Of a stretch of 5,872 nucleotides of DNA, positions 1 through 5,590 are shown piece by piece (position 1 is the stretch's first letter; every line of letters starts with the position of its first letter). Source of the stretch: Planctomycetota bacterium (GTDB lineage Bacteria; Planctomycetota; Planctomycetia; Pirellulales; Thermoguttaceae); contig DQVB01000300.1 of NCBI GenBank assembly GCA_015661985.1, positions 1 through 5,872 on the forward strand, in the 5' to 3' direction. Position numbers and translations under genes: made by a program. Under the pieces are notes generated by a model that made no database searches, had not been told where the DNA came from, and worked only from the letters and a program-made list of their open reading frames with translations.

Positions 1-1
1 C

Positions 2-691
2 AGCGCGGGCGCCGGCGCGCCTGGGGCGGGCGCCGGCCCATCCGTGCCGGGTGACCGTGCCATGCCGGAGCAGCAGGACCGGGCCACCGGTCCGGCCGAT
101 CACGACACGCTCATCCTTTCGGCGTCGGTGGTCACCATGGCCCATGTGGACGGCCGACTGGAGGGCATCCGCTTTGTGGCCGTGCCGCAGCGGGCCGTGG
201 TCACGCCTGCGGTGCGAGACGAGCTGCATCGGCGCCAGGTGACGTTGGTTTACCGCGACGAACCGAAGGCCAAGGGGACGCCCCCGGTCCGCCTGGTGGT
301 CGGCGTGCTCGGTTCACGGTTCGATCCCCGGGGACTGCTGGCCGCCTTGGAGGGTGAACCCGTGCAGGTCGAGCTGGAGCGATACGACTGCCTGGTCGCC
401 GCCACGGACGCACTGGCCGCTGCGCTGGCCCAGCCGAACACGCTCGGTGTGTTGGTGACCACGCACCCGGCCGCGGCCTTGTGCTTGGCCAACCGCCACC
501 GCGGCGTGCGAGCCGTGTGGGGAGTTGAGCCGTCGCGGTTGGACGAATGCCTCGGTGACGTGGGCGCCAACCTGTTGGTGGTCCACCCCGGCATGAGCGG
601 GCCCTTTCTGCTCCGGCGGATGGTGACGCAATTCTGTCGGCGCGGACCGGCCCATTGCCCGCCCGCACTGGAGGAGCGTTTGGGATCGTAG
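2..691 (+). CDS. Degenerate RpiB/LacAB-like protein of BMC locus, probably 5'-partial
   Basis: The frame is open from the left window edge to the TAG at 689-691. Possible starts are GTG 44 and ATG 62, but neither has a good ribosome binding site and the codons before 44 read as an Ala/Gly/Pro-rich linker (SAGAGAPGAGAGPS), so the true start is probably upstream. Numbering from GTG 44, residues 23-72 form a small segment (LILSASVVTMAHVDGRLEG, then AVVTPAVRDELHRR). Residues 83-198 resemble the ribose-5-phosphate isomerase B/LacAB fold: LGVLVTTHPAAALCLANRHRGVRA aligns by eye with the RpiB pattern GILVCGTGIGMSIAANKxxGIRA, and GANLLVVHPGMSG with its NDANVLxLGxR segment. The catalytic Cys-Gly-Thr-Gly loop is replaced by TTHPA, so isomerase activity is doubtful. 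RpiB-like genes occur in planctomycete BMC loci as I recall, and the BMC-P and aldolase genes lie downstream. A structural or regulatory role is possible; exact function unknown. Confidence 0.6.
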   Translation, partial: SAGAGAPGAGAGPSVPGDRAMPEQQDRATGPADHDTLILSASVVTMAHVDGRLEGIRFVAVPQRAVVTPAVRDELHRRQVTLVYRDEPKAKGTPPVRLVVGVLGSRFDPRGLLAALEGEPVQVELERYDCLVAATDALAAALAQPNTLGVLVTTHPAAALCLANRHRGVRAVWGVEPSRLDECLGDVGANLLVVHPGMSGPFLLRRMVTQFCRRGPAHCPPALEERLGS

Positions 692-701
692 CATCATCCC
701 C

Positions 702-720
702 TCCCCCTTGCCGGGGGGGA
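702..720. repeat. GC hairpin just after the RpiB-like gene
   Basis: TCCCCC at 702-707 can pair with GGGGGA at 715-720 around a 7-nt loop, starting 11 bp after the stop codon at 691. It could help stop transcription, but no T-run follows, so it is not a classical intrinsic terminator. Confidence 0.3.
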
Positions 721-723
721 CTT

Positions 724-763
724 GTGGGGTGGGACAAGCCGCCGCAGGCGGCGCTGGCCCACC
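724..763 (+). repeat. Palindromic REP-like element, copy A
   Basis: The unit begins GTGGGGTGGGACAAG and ends GGCCCACC. GGTGGG (728-733) pairs with CCCACC (758-763), and an inner perfect hairpin GCCGCC-gca-GGCGGC fills 738-752. A second copy lies inverted at 832-875. The GTRGGGTGGGACAAG...GGCCCACC layout resembles dispersed intergenic repeats I recall from planctomycetes; copy number cannot be judged from this window. Confidence 0.55.
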
Positions 764-798
764 GTTTGTGTGTTCAGTTTGTGTGTTGAGTTTATGTA
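764..798 (+). repeat. 13-bp tandem repeat, 2.7 copies
   Basis: Units at 764-776 (GTTTGTGTGTTCA) and 777-789 (GTTTGTGTGTTGA) differ by one base, and a third, decaying unit begins at 790 (GTTTATGTA). The stretch is T-rich against a GC-rich background and lies between the two inverted palindromic repeats. Confidence 0.55.
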
Positions 799-831
799 CC
801 CGCAGCGACCGGGCGGAGCGAATGACATTGT

Positions 832-875
832 GGTGGGCCTGCGGCCGATCGAGCCGTGGCCTTGTCCCACCCTAC
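832..875 (-). repeat. Palindromic REP-like element, copy B (inverted)
   Basis: Read on the minus strand this begins GTAGGGTGGGACAAG (14/15 identical to copy A at 724-738) and ends GGCCCACC, identical to the end of copy A. The inner part differs. The pair is head-to-head across 68 bp, so a transcript through 724-875 could fold into one long stem. It ends 36 bp before the BMC-P start codon. Confidence 0.55.
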
Positions 876-911
876 AGGTGTCGATCGCCGGGGAACCGAG
901 GAAACGTTGAC

Positions 912-1244
912 ATGCGGATTATGGAAGTCATCGGGACGGTGACGCTCAATCGCTGCCATCCCAGCCTGGAGGGGGCCTGTCTCAAGCTGGCCGTGCCCCT
1001 GTCGCTGGCTGACCTGGCCGGCCAGACGGACCGGCCGGGGGCCGAGGAAGTGACGGTATTGGACCAGTTGGGGGCAGGGATGGGCAGTTGTATTGCGGTC
1101 AGCGAGGGGCGCGAGGCGGCCATGCCCTTTTACCCTGAGATGAAACCCATCGACGCGTACAACGCAGCCATCCTGGACCGGATCGACCTGGAGATGCCTG
1201 CCGAAGCAGGGCCCGGTTCGGCAGGCCTTTCCGCACCAGTGTAA
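912..1244 (+). CDS. BMC-P (EutN/CcmL family) microcompartment vertex protein
   Basis: A 110-residue protein of the EutN/CcmL (BMC-P) family. Members form pentamers that close the vertices of the icosahedral protein shell. Visible family pattern: MRIMEVIGTVTLNRCHPSLEG at the N terminus, a hydrophobic strand with PLSLADL, EVTVLDQLGAGMGSCIAVSEG at about 45-66 (the D-x-x-G-A-G-x-G core), EAAMPF, and PIDAYNAAILDRIDL at 79-93 near the end. The length fits the family of roughly 90-110 residues; the last 15 or so residues are a short flexible tail. ATG 912 is chosen because GAGGA at 898-902 sits 9 bp upstream and the family begins here; the longer open frame back to 708 runs through repeats and is not credible. 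The gene is followed after 19 bp by the aldolase, so the two are probably co-transcribed. The sequence most resembles planctomycete BMC-P paralogs, several of which occur per locus. Confidence 0.92.
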   Translation: MRIMEVIGTVTLNRCHPSLEGACLKLAVPLSLADLAGQTDRPGAEEVTVLDQLGAGMGSCIAVSEGREAAMPFYPEMKPIDAYNAAILDRIDLEMPAEAGPGSAGLSAPV

Positions 1245-1250
1245 CGAGCC

Positions 1251-1256
1251 AAGGAG
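1251..1256 (+). promoter_or_regulatory. Ribosome binding site of the aldolase gene
   Basis: AAGGAG lies 7 bp before ATG 1264. An out-of-frame ATG at 1259 is too close to this site to be the start, so the site fixes the aldolase start at 1264. Confidence 0.7.
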
Positions 1257-1263
1257 CCATGCC

Positions 1264-2139
1264 ATGGCCGAGCTGTTCAAGATCAAACAGCAGATCTGTG
1301 AAATCGGTGACCGGCTGTACAAGAAAGGTTTCGCCGCGGCCAACGACGGCAATATCTCGTACCGCATCAGCGAAAAGGAGGTGGTCTGTACCCCCACGCT
1401 GACCTGCAAGGGGTTCATGAAGCCCGACGACTTGTGCATCGTCGACATGGACGGCAACCAACTGGACGGGCGGCGCAAGCGAACCAGCGAAGTCATGCTC
1501 CACCTGGCCATCATGAAAGCACGCCCTGACATACGGGCGGTGGTCCACTGCCACCCACCCCACGCCACCGCTTTCGGGATCGCCCGCGAACCGGTCCCCC
1601 AATGCGTTCTGCCGGAGGTTGAGGTCTTTCTGGGCGATGTGCCCATCGCGCGGTACGAGGTGCCGGGCAGCGAGGCCTTCGCGAAGACGGTCCTCCCCTT
1701 CGTCGACAAGACGAAGGTGGTGATCCTGGCCAACCACGGCACGGTCAGCTACGACGCGGAGCTGGAAAAGGCCTACTGGTGGACCGAGATCCTGGATGCC
1801 TATTGCCGCATGCTCATGCTTGCTCGCAGCTTGGGACACATCCACTATTTCACTGAACCCGAGGCGCGGGCGCTGTTGGAACTGAAAGAGAAATGGGGAT
1901 ACCGCGATCCCCGATCCGAACTGCAGAACTGCGATATCTGCAGCAACGACGTCTTCCGCGACAGCTGGAAAGAAGCCGACGTGGCGCCCAAGGCGTTCCA
2001 GCCGCCCCGGTTCTGCAGCCGCTCCAACAACCCGCCGGAGGGCAATCCGGCGCCGGCCCTCAGCCAGCGTGAGCAGGAGGCCCTCATCCAAGCGGTCACC
2101 GACCAGGTGATGGCGGCCCTCCAGTCCGAGACGACTTGA
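1264..2139 (+). CDS. Class II aldolase with C-terminal BMC encapsulation peptide
   Basis: A 291-residue class II aldolase/adducin-family enzyme. Residues 1-235 are the zinc-dependent aldolase domain: NDGNIS at 27-32 (phosphate-binding GN region), TSE with Glu76, HCH with His95 and His97, and NHG with His158. These match the FucA catalytic Glu and the three zinc-binding His. In planctomycetes the related BMC enzyme (PvmN, as I recall) cleaves L-fuculose-1-phosphate and L-rhamnulose-1-phosphate to DHAP and L-lactaldehyde; the same reaction is inferred here. Cys223 and Cys226 form a CxxC pair after the core. The protein is longer than FucA (about 215 residues): residues 252-266 are a Pro/Asn-rich linker, and 267-286 (REQEALIQAVTDQVMAAL) form a predicted amphipathic helix typical of encapsulation peptides that dock cargo to the shell. 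AAGGAG is placed 7 bp before the start, and the BMC-P gene ends 19 bp upstream. An alternative is another sugar-phosphate aldolase of the same family. Confidence 0.9.
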   Translation: MAELFKIKQQICEIGDRLYKKGFAAANDGNISYRISEKEVVCTPTLTCKGFMKPDDLCIVDMDGNQLDGRRKRTSEVMLHLAIMKARPDIRAVVHCHPPHATAFGIAREPVPQCVLPEVEVFLGDVPIARYEVPGSEAFAKTVLPFVDKTKVVILANHGTVSYDAELEKAYWWTEILDAYCRMLMLARSLGHIHYFTEPEARALLELKEKWGYRDPRSELQNCDICSNDVFRDSWKEADVAPKAFQPPRFCSRSNNPPEGNPAPALSQREQEALIQAVTDQVMAALQSETT

Positions 2140-2188
2140 GAGCATATCCAAAATGAAGATGGCGATCTTCGCTCTCACCTCCCGGCAC

Positions 2189-2204
2189 GGCCGGAAGGCC
2201 GGCC
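2189..2204. repeat. GC-rich hairpin after the aldolase gene
   Basis: GGCCGG and CCGGCC flank the loop AAGG, forming a perfect 6-bp stem 50 bp after the aldolase stop. It may mark the 3' end of the BMC transcript, but no T-run follows. Confidence 0.35.
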
Positions 2205-2266
2205 ACGACGTCATTCCCGGATAGAGTCTTACTGCGTCATGACGCGCGCGTGGAGCGCACATCCTT

Positions 2267-2293
2267 GCAGGACGGATTGCCGATCCGTCCTGC
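2267..2293. repeat. Perfect 11-bp inverted repeat, possible bidirectional terminator or dispersed repeat
   Basis: GCAGGACGGAT (2267-2277) and ATCCGTCCTGC (2283-2293) are exact complements around the loop TGCCG. It is the strongest hairpin between the two convergent units and could end transcripts from either side, although neither flank has a T-run. The spurious minus-strand reading AGRIGNPS across it resembles peptides I recall being mis-annotated in many planctomycete genomes, which points to a dispersed palindromic repeat. Confidence 0.55.
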
Positions 2294-2460
2294 GTTGACT
2301 GCGGCCGAGGCCGCATGGTGCTCAATAGGACATCTCTTCCAGTCGCGCATGTCGCGTCGTCGAGCCGTTTCTTCAAGTGACAGAGCGATGGGGCCGGGGG
2401 AATCCCGGTTGGAGTGTTGCGCTGGCCCTTTCCTGATCGGAGCACCTTTCATCACAACGT

Positions 2461-2486
2461 CATTCCCCTGCCCCCATTCCCCTGCC
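2461..2486 (+). repeat. CATTCCCCTGCC tandem repeat; left arm of repeats flanking the cas operon
   Basis: CATTCCCCTGCC occurs at 2461-2472 and 2475-2486 with a 14-bp period. The first 17 bases (CATTCCCCTGCCCCCAT) recur as an inverted copy, 16/17 identical, at 5591-5607. The cas operon lies between the two arms. Confidence 0.5.
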
Positions 2487-2557
2487 ACTCTCTTTGCCCG
2501 CAAGTCCCGGTATGCCGCCAGTCGGCAGAGCGGGCCCTTGCCTCAGCGCTGCGCGCT

Positions 2558-3904
2558 TCACCCCCCAGCTGCCCAGGGGCAGGCCAGGAATTGCGCGGGT
2601 CGGATCGCGTCGACCAAGTGCACGCCTTCTTCCTGGAGGAGCCTGTCCACCACAGCGAACACCTCCTTGAAGAACTCTTCGGCCATTTCCCGCCGGACCG
2701 GCTCGATGCCGTGAGCCAGCCAGGAGTTGTTTCGTTTATCGAGCAGCCGCCCCAGGGGACCTTTCTTCTCTTGTCGGGCTGGATCGGAGCCCTTGTACCG
2801 TGGCGTGAGATACGCCCCCAACGAATCTCCCGCTTCCCGCAGCGCTTCGATGGTGTCGCGCAAGCCCAGATCGACTTTGTTCTCTTCCGCCCGCGTCTGG
2901 ATGCGCCGCTGCGAGGCCAACTGGGGCGCGTGGCTGGCCAGTACATCGAGAGGCACTTTGCCCGTGGGATTGTCCACCTTTCCGATTTTGAAAACGCTGC
3001 GGAACCGGAGCTGGGCAACGTATTCCACCAATCGATAAAGCCTGGCCACAGCGTCATCGCAGCGGCCCTGGCGGAGCCGTCGCTCGGCGTTGGCCAGCAG
3101 GTCCACGAGGCGCTGGTGGCGCGGTGGCGAAGACGATTTGCAGTACTTCAAGTGAGTGACCTGAGCGTGTAGCTTTTCCCGATCCCAGCCGGCGCGGCTG
3201 AAACAACCGCTCCTGGTTTCCTTCTTCGGATATTCCCGAAGAAGGCTGAAGGCCTCTTTCCACGCGAAGCGGTCCCAAGCGTCATAGGCTTGGGCCAGCA
3301 CGGCCAGCGACTCGGCGCGCGCCTGCAGCAGTGGATCCGCCAGCTGTCTGGCCAGCGGCTGGGCTTGGGTCCATACGGCCCCGAACTGTCCCTGGTCAAA
3401 AAGCCGGCCCAATTCGCCCAACAGCCGGTCGGCCACCATCTGGCCGGTATCGACGGACACAAGCCGATCGGTGCGCAGCGCGCGGCCCGTTTCGTCCTTG
3501 GGGCCGGTGGCGTAATGGAGCCGGGGCAGCCGTCGGGCCACGGCCACGGCGACCGCCGCGGCGGACATCGGTTTGGTGCCACTGGTGAAGTCGACTTCCA
3601 TCTCCGCGTCCGGAAAGCCCTTGCGGAGCTCATCCACCTCTTTCAGGTAACGGCAGACCAACTCGTCCACGTCGTTGGCATCCACGCAAACGCTACGCCG
3701 TACCTCGACAAGCCAGCCGGCCTCACCCAGGGCGTCCTCGAACCGCGGCACCGTGGTGTCGATCGTTTCCCGGGAGCACCACTGTACCAGCATTTGCGGG
3801 CGCCGGTCGTGGACGCAAAAGGCCAACGCCTCCCACACCGGGTTGTTGGGCCCTCCGGTACCCACCGTCTGGAACAAGATCCGCTTGATCTTCTCATCAC
3901 TCAT
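2558..3904 (-). CDS. CRISPR-associated Cas02710 (TIGR02710) family CARF-HEPN protein, Csm6-like
   Basis: A 448-residue protein starting at ATG 3904 (MSDEKIKRIL), with AGGA about 8 bp upstream. The N-terminal ~160 residues look like a CARF domain: QTVGTGG at 12-18 is the nucleotide-binding loop after the first strand, and DFTSGTKPMS at 105-114 matches the conserved D-x-T-x-G-T-K-P-M motif. A helical middle region includes AVARLYRLVEYVAQLRF (about 285-301), characteristic of the family. The C terminus contains RNNSWLAH at 391-398, the RX6H form of the HEPN ribonuclease R-X4-6-H motif. By family knowledge, such proteins sense cyclic oligoadenylate made by Cas10 of type III CRISPR complexes and then cut single-stranded RNA in the cytoplasm. 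It is the last gene of the cas1-cas2 operon, 37 bp after cas2. The frame continues upstream to 4147, but that part overlaps cas2 and is Arg/Ser-rich shadow sequence. Which cOA it binds cannot be told. Confidence 0.88.
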   Translation of the reverse strand: MSDEKIKRILFQTVGTGGPNNPVWEALAFCVHDRRPQMLVQWCSRETIDTTVPRFEDALGEAGWLVEVRRSVCVDANDVDELVCRYLKEVDELRKGFPDAEMEVDFTSGTKPMSAAAVAVAVARRLPRLHYATGPKDETGRALRTDRLVSVDTGQMVADRLLGELGRLFDQGQFGAVWTQAQPLARQLADPLLQARAESLAVLAQAYDAWDRFAWKEAFSLLREYPKKETRSGCFSRAGWDREKLHAQVTHLKYCKSSSPPRHQRLVDLLANAERRLRQGRCDDAVARLYRLVEYVAQLRFRSVFKIGKVDNPTGKVPLDVLASHAPQLASQRRIQTRAEENKVDLGLRDTIEALREAGDSLGAYLTPRYKGSDPARQEKKGPLGRLLDKRNNSWLAHGIEPVRREMAEEFFKEVFAVVDRLLQEEGVHLVDAIRPAQFLACPWAAGG

Positions 3905-3941
3905 CGTTCTGGTCCTGGGAGACCTTCGGGTTGGCGCCCTT

Positions 3942-4229
3942 CTACACGATCCAATACTCCGCTGCCGCCTGACGCGGCTGTGGACCGAGCACCCGGGCCT
4001 GCTGCAGACAATACGAACAAAGGCGGTAGACGCGGACGTCGTCCGCGGCAGGGTCGACCACCTGCTGGACGCGCCGCCACGTTTCCTCCAGCTGACGCTC
4101 GGACAGCCAACCTTCGAAGACGGATCCCTGGACGCGGTCGGCCACATCCTCCAGCGTCCGGGCGATTCGCGCCCGGCGGCGGTCGTCCGGCGAATCGTAG
4201 GCGAACACGCATAGCATGGACTGGCTCAT
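3942..4229 (-). CDS. cas2: CRISPR-associated protein Cas2
   Basis: A 95-residue Cas2, the usual length for this small ferredoxin-fold nuclease-like protein. It forms the central dimer of the Cas1-Cas2 integrase that inserts new spacers. MLCVFAYDSPDDRRRARIARTLED (5-28) contains the conserved strand ending in Asp12 and the D/R-rich turn. DRVQGSVFEGWLSERQLEETWRRV (31-54) is the typical R-V-Q-x-S-V-F-E strand, and VRVYRLCSYC (66-74) is the C-terminal strand with Cys71 and Cys74. The start ATG overlaps the cas1 stop as ATGA (4226-4229), which suggests translational coupling. ATG 4217 (Met5) is a possible alternative start. Confidence 0.95.
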   Translation of the reverse strand: MSQSMLCVFAYDSPDDRRRARIARTLEDVADRVQGSVFEGWLSERQLEETWRRVQQVVDPAADDVRVYRLCSYCLQQARVLGPQPRQAAAEYWIV

Positions 4230-5266
4230 GGGGCCTCTCCGGTTGGGTCTAACTCAGCTGCATCGAAAGAAGCGGGCTGTGGGGAGCCACGTGCATCGTC
4301 CCCCGCCGCCAGGGTCCGGGCCAAGTGCTCACACCGCCGCCGGATGACATCGCGCAAACGGCGCTCGCCCCCATCCCACGGATCGCGTCCCACCGCTTGA
4401 AGCGCCCGCTCGTAATCGGCGATGAAGGTCTTCCATGCGTCGCGCTGAAGCAGTACGCCGCCGTCCGGGCCGGGGCGGAAGTCACTCTCGCGGAAGCGGC
4501 CCAGGTTCACCGAACGGAGCACCATGCGGTCGACAAGCCGATGGCGGAACGGCTCGACCAAGTCCAGGGCCAAGCTGGGCCGGTTGACGCGCACCTCGTG
4601 GTAAAAGCCCAGAAACGGGTCGAAGCCCATCCCGTCCAGCGTTGACCAGATTTCGTTGACCAGCAGGACATAACCCAAGCTGAGCAAGGCGTTGATCGGA
4701 TCACCCGGCGGGCGCGCCTTGCGACCTGTGAACGCCAACGCCGAGCGGTTCAATAGGGGGAAGGCCCTCCAGTAACTGGCCGCAGCGGCCCCTTCGACCC
4801 CCCGCAGAGTGGATAACCCGAGGGCTCCGGCGGCTGTCCGGGCCGCCTGACACAGCTTCCTCCGCGCCTCATCCAGCGGCAGCTCAGGATAGTTGTCCGC
4901 GTAGCGGCGCAGCAGATCGGCCATGGCGGCGATCTTCTCCTGGACCACCGTGCGGGCCAACTCCAGTCTCCGTTGCGGCTGCCCGGCCAGGGCGTACTGG
5001 GCCAGCCGCAGCGCGACGTTGCCCGACTTGGGCGGCGTCAATTGCCCGATCAGCTTCCCCCGGGCCGAAAGGAACGCCGTCTCCACGCCCGCTCGCAGCA
5101 AAGCCTTCATGGCCGGCGTGGTCAGTTGCACGCCGCCCACCAGGATGAGGGCTTCCAGGTGCACAAGCTCCCACTCGGCCAACCGCTGGCCGTCCTTCTC
5201 CACCACCAGCGTGCGCCCGCGGCGCCGCACCACGGACCCCGGTTCGGTGACGTACGCAAACGGCAT
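4226..5266 (-). CDS. cas1: CRISPR-associated endonuclease/integrase Cas1
   Basis: Cas1, the metal-dependent integrase that joins protospacers into the CRISPR array with Cas2. From ATG 5266 it has 346 residues, normal for the family. The N-terminal beta domain (1-80) has MPFAYVTEPGSVVRRRG, HLEALILVGGVQLTTPAMKALL and TAFLSARGKLIGQLTPP. The helical C-terminal domain holds RGVEGAAAASYWRAF with Glu158, FYHE with His223, and ALDLVEPFRHRLVD with Asp235 and Glu238, the expected metal ligands; all are present, so the enzyme looks intact. Met 5266 is preferred because GGAG lies 8 bp upstream and family members begin near TEPG. In-frame starts at 5302 or 5356 would add an unlikely Gly/Arg-rich leader. 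The last 25 or so residues are a loose acidic tail. It is the first gene of the operon with cas2 and the CARF-HEPN gene. The sequence looks most like type III-associated Cas1, but subtype cannot be fixed by eye. Confidence 0.95.
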   Translation of the reverse strand: MPFAYVTEPGSVVRRRGRTLVVEKDGQRLAEWELVHLEALILVGGVQLTTPAMKALLRAGVETAFLSARGKLIGQLTPPKSGNVALRLAQYALAGQPQRRLELARTVVQEKIAAMADLLRRYADNYPELPLDEARRKLCQAARTAAGALGLSTLRGVEGAAAASYWRAFPLLNRSALAFTGRKARPPGDPINALLSLGYVLLVNEIWSTLDGMGFDPFLGFYHEVRVNRPSLALDLVEPFRHRLVDRMVLRSVNLGRFRESDFRPGPDGGVLLQRDAWKTFIADYERALQAVGRDPWDGGERRLRDVIRRRCEHLARTLAAGDDARGSPQPASFDAAELDPTGEAP

Positions 5267-5396
5267 CGGCACATCTCCAACAAAAGAGCTGACACCCGCC
5301 ATCGGGCCCCCATCGCGACCTCTTTCAGGCCCGGTTCTCGCGACGGATCCGTTCACGCCCCCACCGGCCTTGTGCCGGGGAGCCGGGGTTTTCCTG

Positions 5397-5413
5397 CCAC
5401 AGGCGGCCTGTGG
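5397..5413. repeat. Perfect 7-bp hairpin upstream of cas1
   Basis: CCACAGG and CCTGTGG flank the loop CGG. On the plus strand it is preceded by TTTT (5389-5392). It is part of the palindrome cluster upstream of cas1. Confidence 0.4.
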
Positions 5414-5450
5414 GACGCCCGCGGGAGGCTGTAGTTGTCAAGGTCGCTGG

Positions 5451-5472
5451 CCACCGGCGCAGGGCCGGTGGG
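5451..5472. repeat. 22-bp palindromic repeat, copy 1
   Basis: An 8-bp stem CCACCGGC / GCCGGTGG encloses the loop GCAGG, followed by G. An exact 22-bp second copy occurs at 5519-5540 in the same orientation with 46 bp between. Flanking bases do not match, so the repeat unit is exactly the hairpin. It looks like a REP-type element rather than a CRISPR repeat. Confidence 0.65.
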
Positions 5473-5518
5473 CCAGAGGTGCTGTTGGTGCTCGCGTTTA
5501 GCTGCCCGAACCCGTCCA

Positions 5519-5540
5519 CCACCGGCGCAGGGCCGGTGGG
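5519..5540. repeat. 22-bp palindromic repeat, copy 2
   Basis: Identical to 5451-5472 over all 22 bases with the same 8-bp stem and 5-base loop. The two copies are exact although the DNA between and around them is unrelated, which suggests recent duplication or spread by a REP-type mechanism. Confidence 0.65.
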
Positions 5541-5590
5541 GTCACCCGCAGGGACCCTCGGCCCCTGAACGCTTGCCACGCGACAGACGT

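Larger units (their letters stand above)
2140..2557. other. Intergenic region between convergent aldolase and cas units
   Basis: About 420 bp with no credible gene. Open frames here are short, lack family resemblance and run through palindromes. It holds GAAGAT-ggcg-ATCTTC (2155-2170), GGCCGG-aagg-CCGGCC (2189-2204), the 11-bp hairpin at 2267-2293, TGCGGCC-ga-GGCCGCA (2300-2315), a 15-bp direct repeat (2204-2218 and 2453-2467, 14/15), a 14-bp tandem CATTCCCCTGCC repeat (2461-2486), and AGCGC-tgc-GCGCT (2545-2557) just past the stop of the minus-strand gene. Termination signals from both sides would be expected here; no T-rich intrinsic terminator is seen. Confidence 0.6.

Noticed and set aside
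708..911. Upstream extension of the BMC-P frame
   Set aside because: It crosses both palindromic repeats and the tandem repeat and has no family similarity; BMC-P proteins begin at the MRIMEVIGTV segment, which has its own ribosome binding site.
2154..2223. 23-codon frame after the aldolase (MKMAIFALTSRHG...)
   Set aside because: Short, without a ribosome binding site, and composed of two hairpins; no evidence that it is translated.
1099..2445. Long minus-strand frame across the BMC-P and aldolase genes
   Set aside because: It is antisense to two well-supported genes and runs on into the palindromic intergenic region; no known family is visible.
2237..2503. 88-residue minus-strand frame in the intergenic gap
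   Set aside because: It reads through the 11-bp hairpin and GC palindromes, producing the repeat-type peptide AGRIGNPS, and has no domain resemblance.
3905..4147. N-terminal extension of the CARF-HEPN protein by 81 codons
   Set aside because: The stretch lies inside cas2 in another frame, is Arg/Ser-rich without domain character, and the CARF domain begins properly at Met 3904 with an AGGA upstream.
3290..4252. Long plus-strand frames across the cas operon (also 2414-3172 and 4923-5501)
   Set aside because: They are antisense shadows of cas genes in GC-rich DNA: low-complexity Arg/Pro/Gly composition and no recognisable domain, while the opposite strand carries clear Cas families.
5267..5356. 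30-residue N-terminal extension of Cas1
   Set aside because: The leader is Gly/Arg-rich and not seen in the family; Met 5266 has GGAG at good spacing and starts the conserved beta domain.
5451..5540. Possible minimal CRISPR array: two identical 22-bp repeats with a 46-bp spacer
   Set aside because: The repeat is short and fully palindromic, there are only two copies and there is no third unit on either side at the expected spacing. Repeats in arrays served by such cas genes are usually about 30-37 bp. It is listed as a palindromic repeat.
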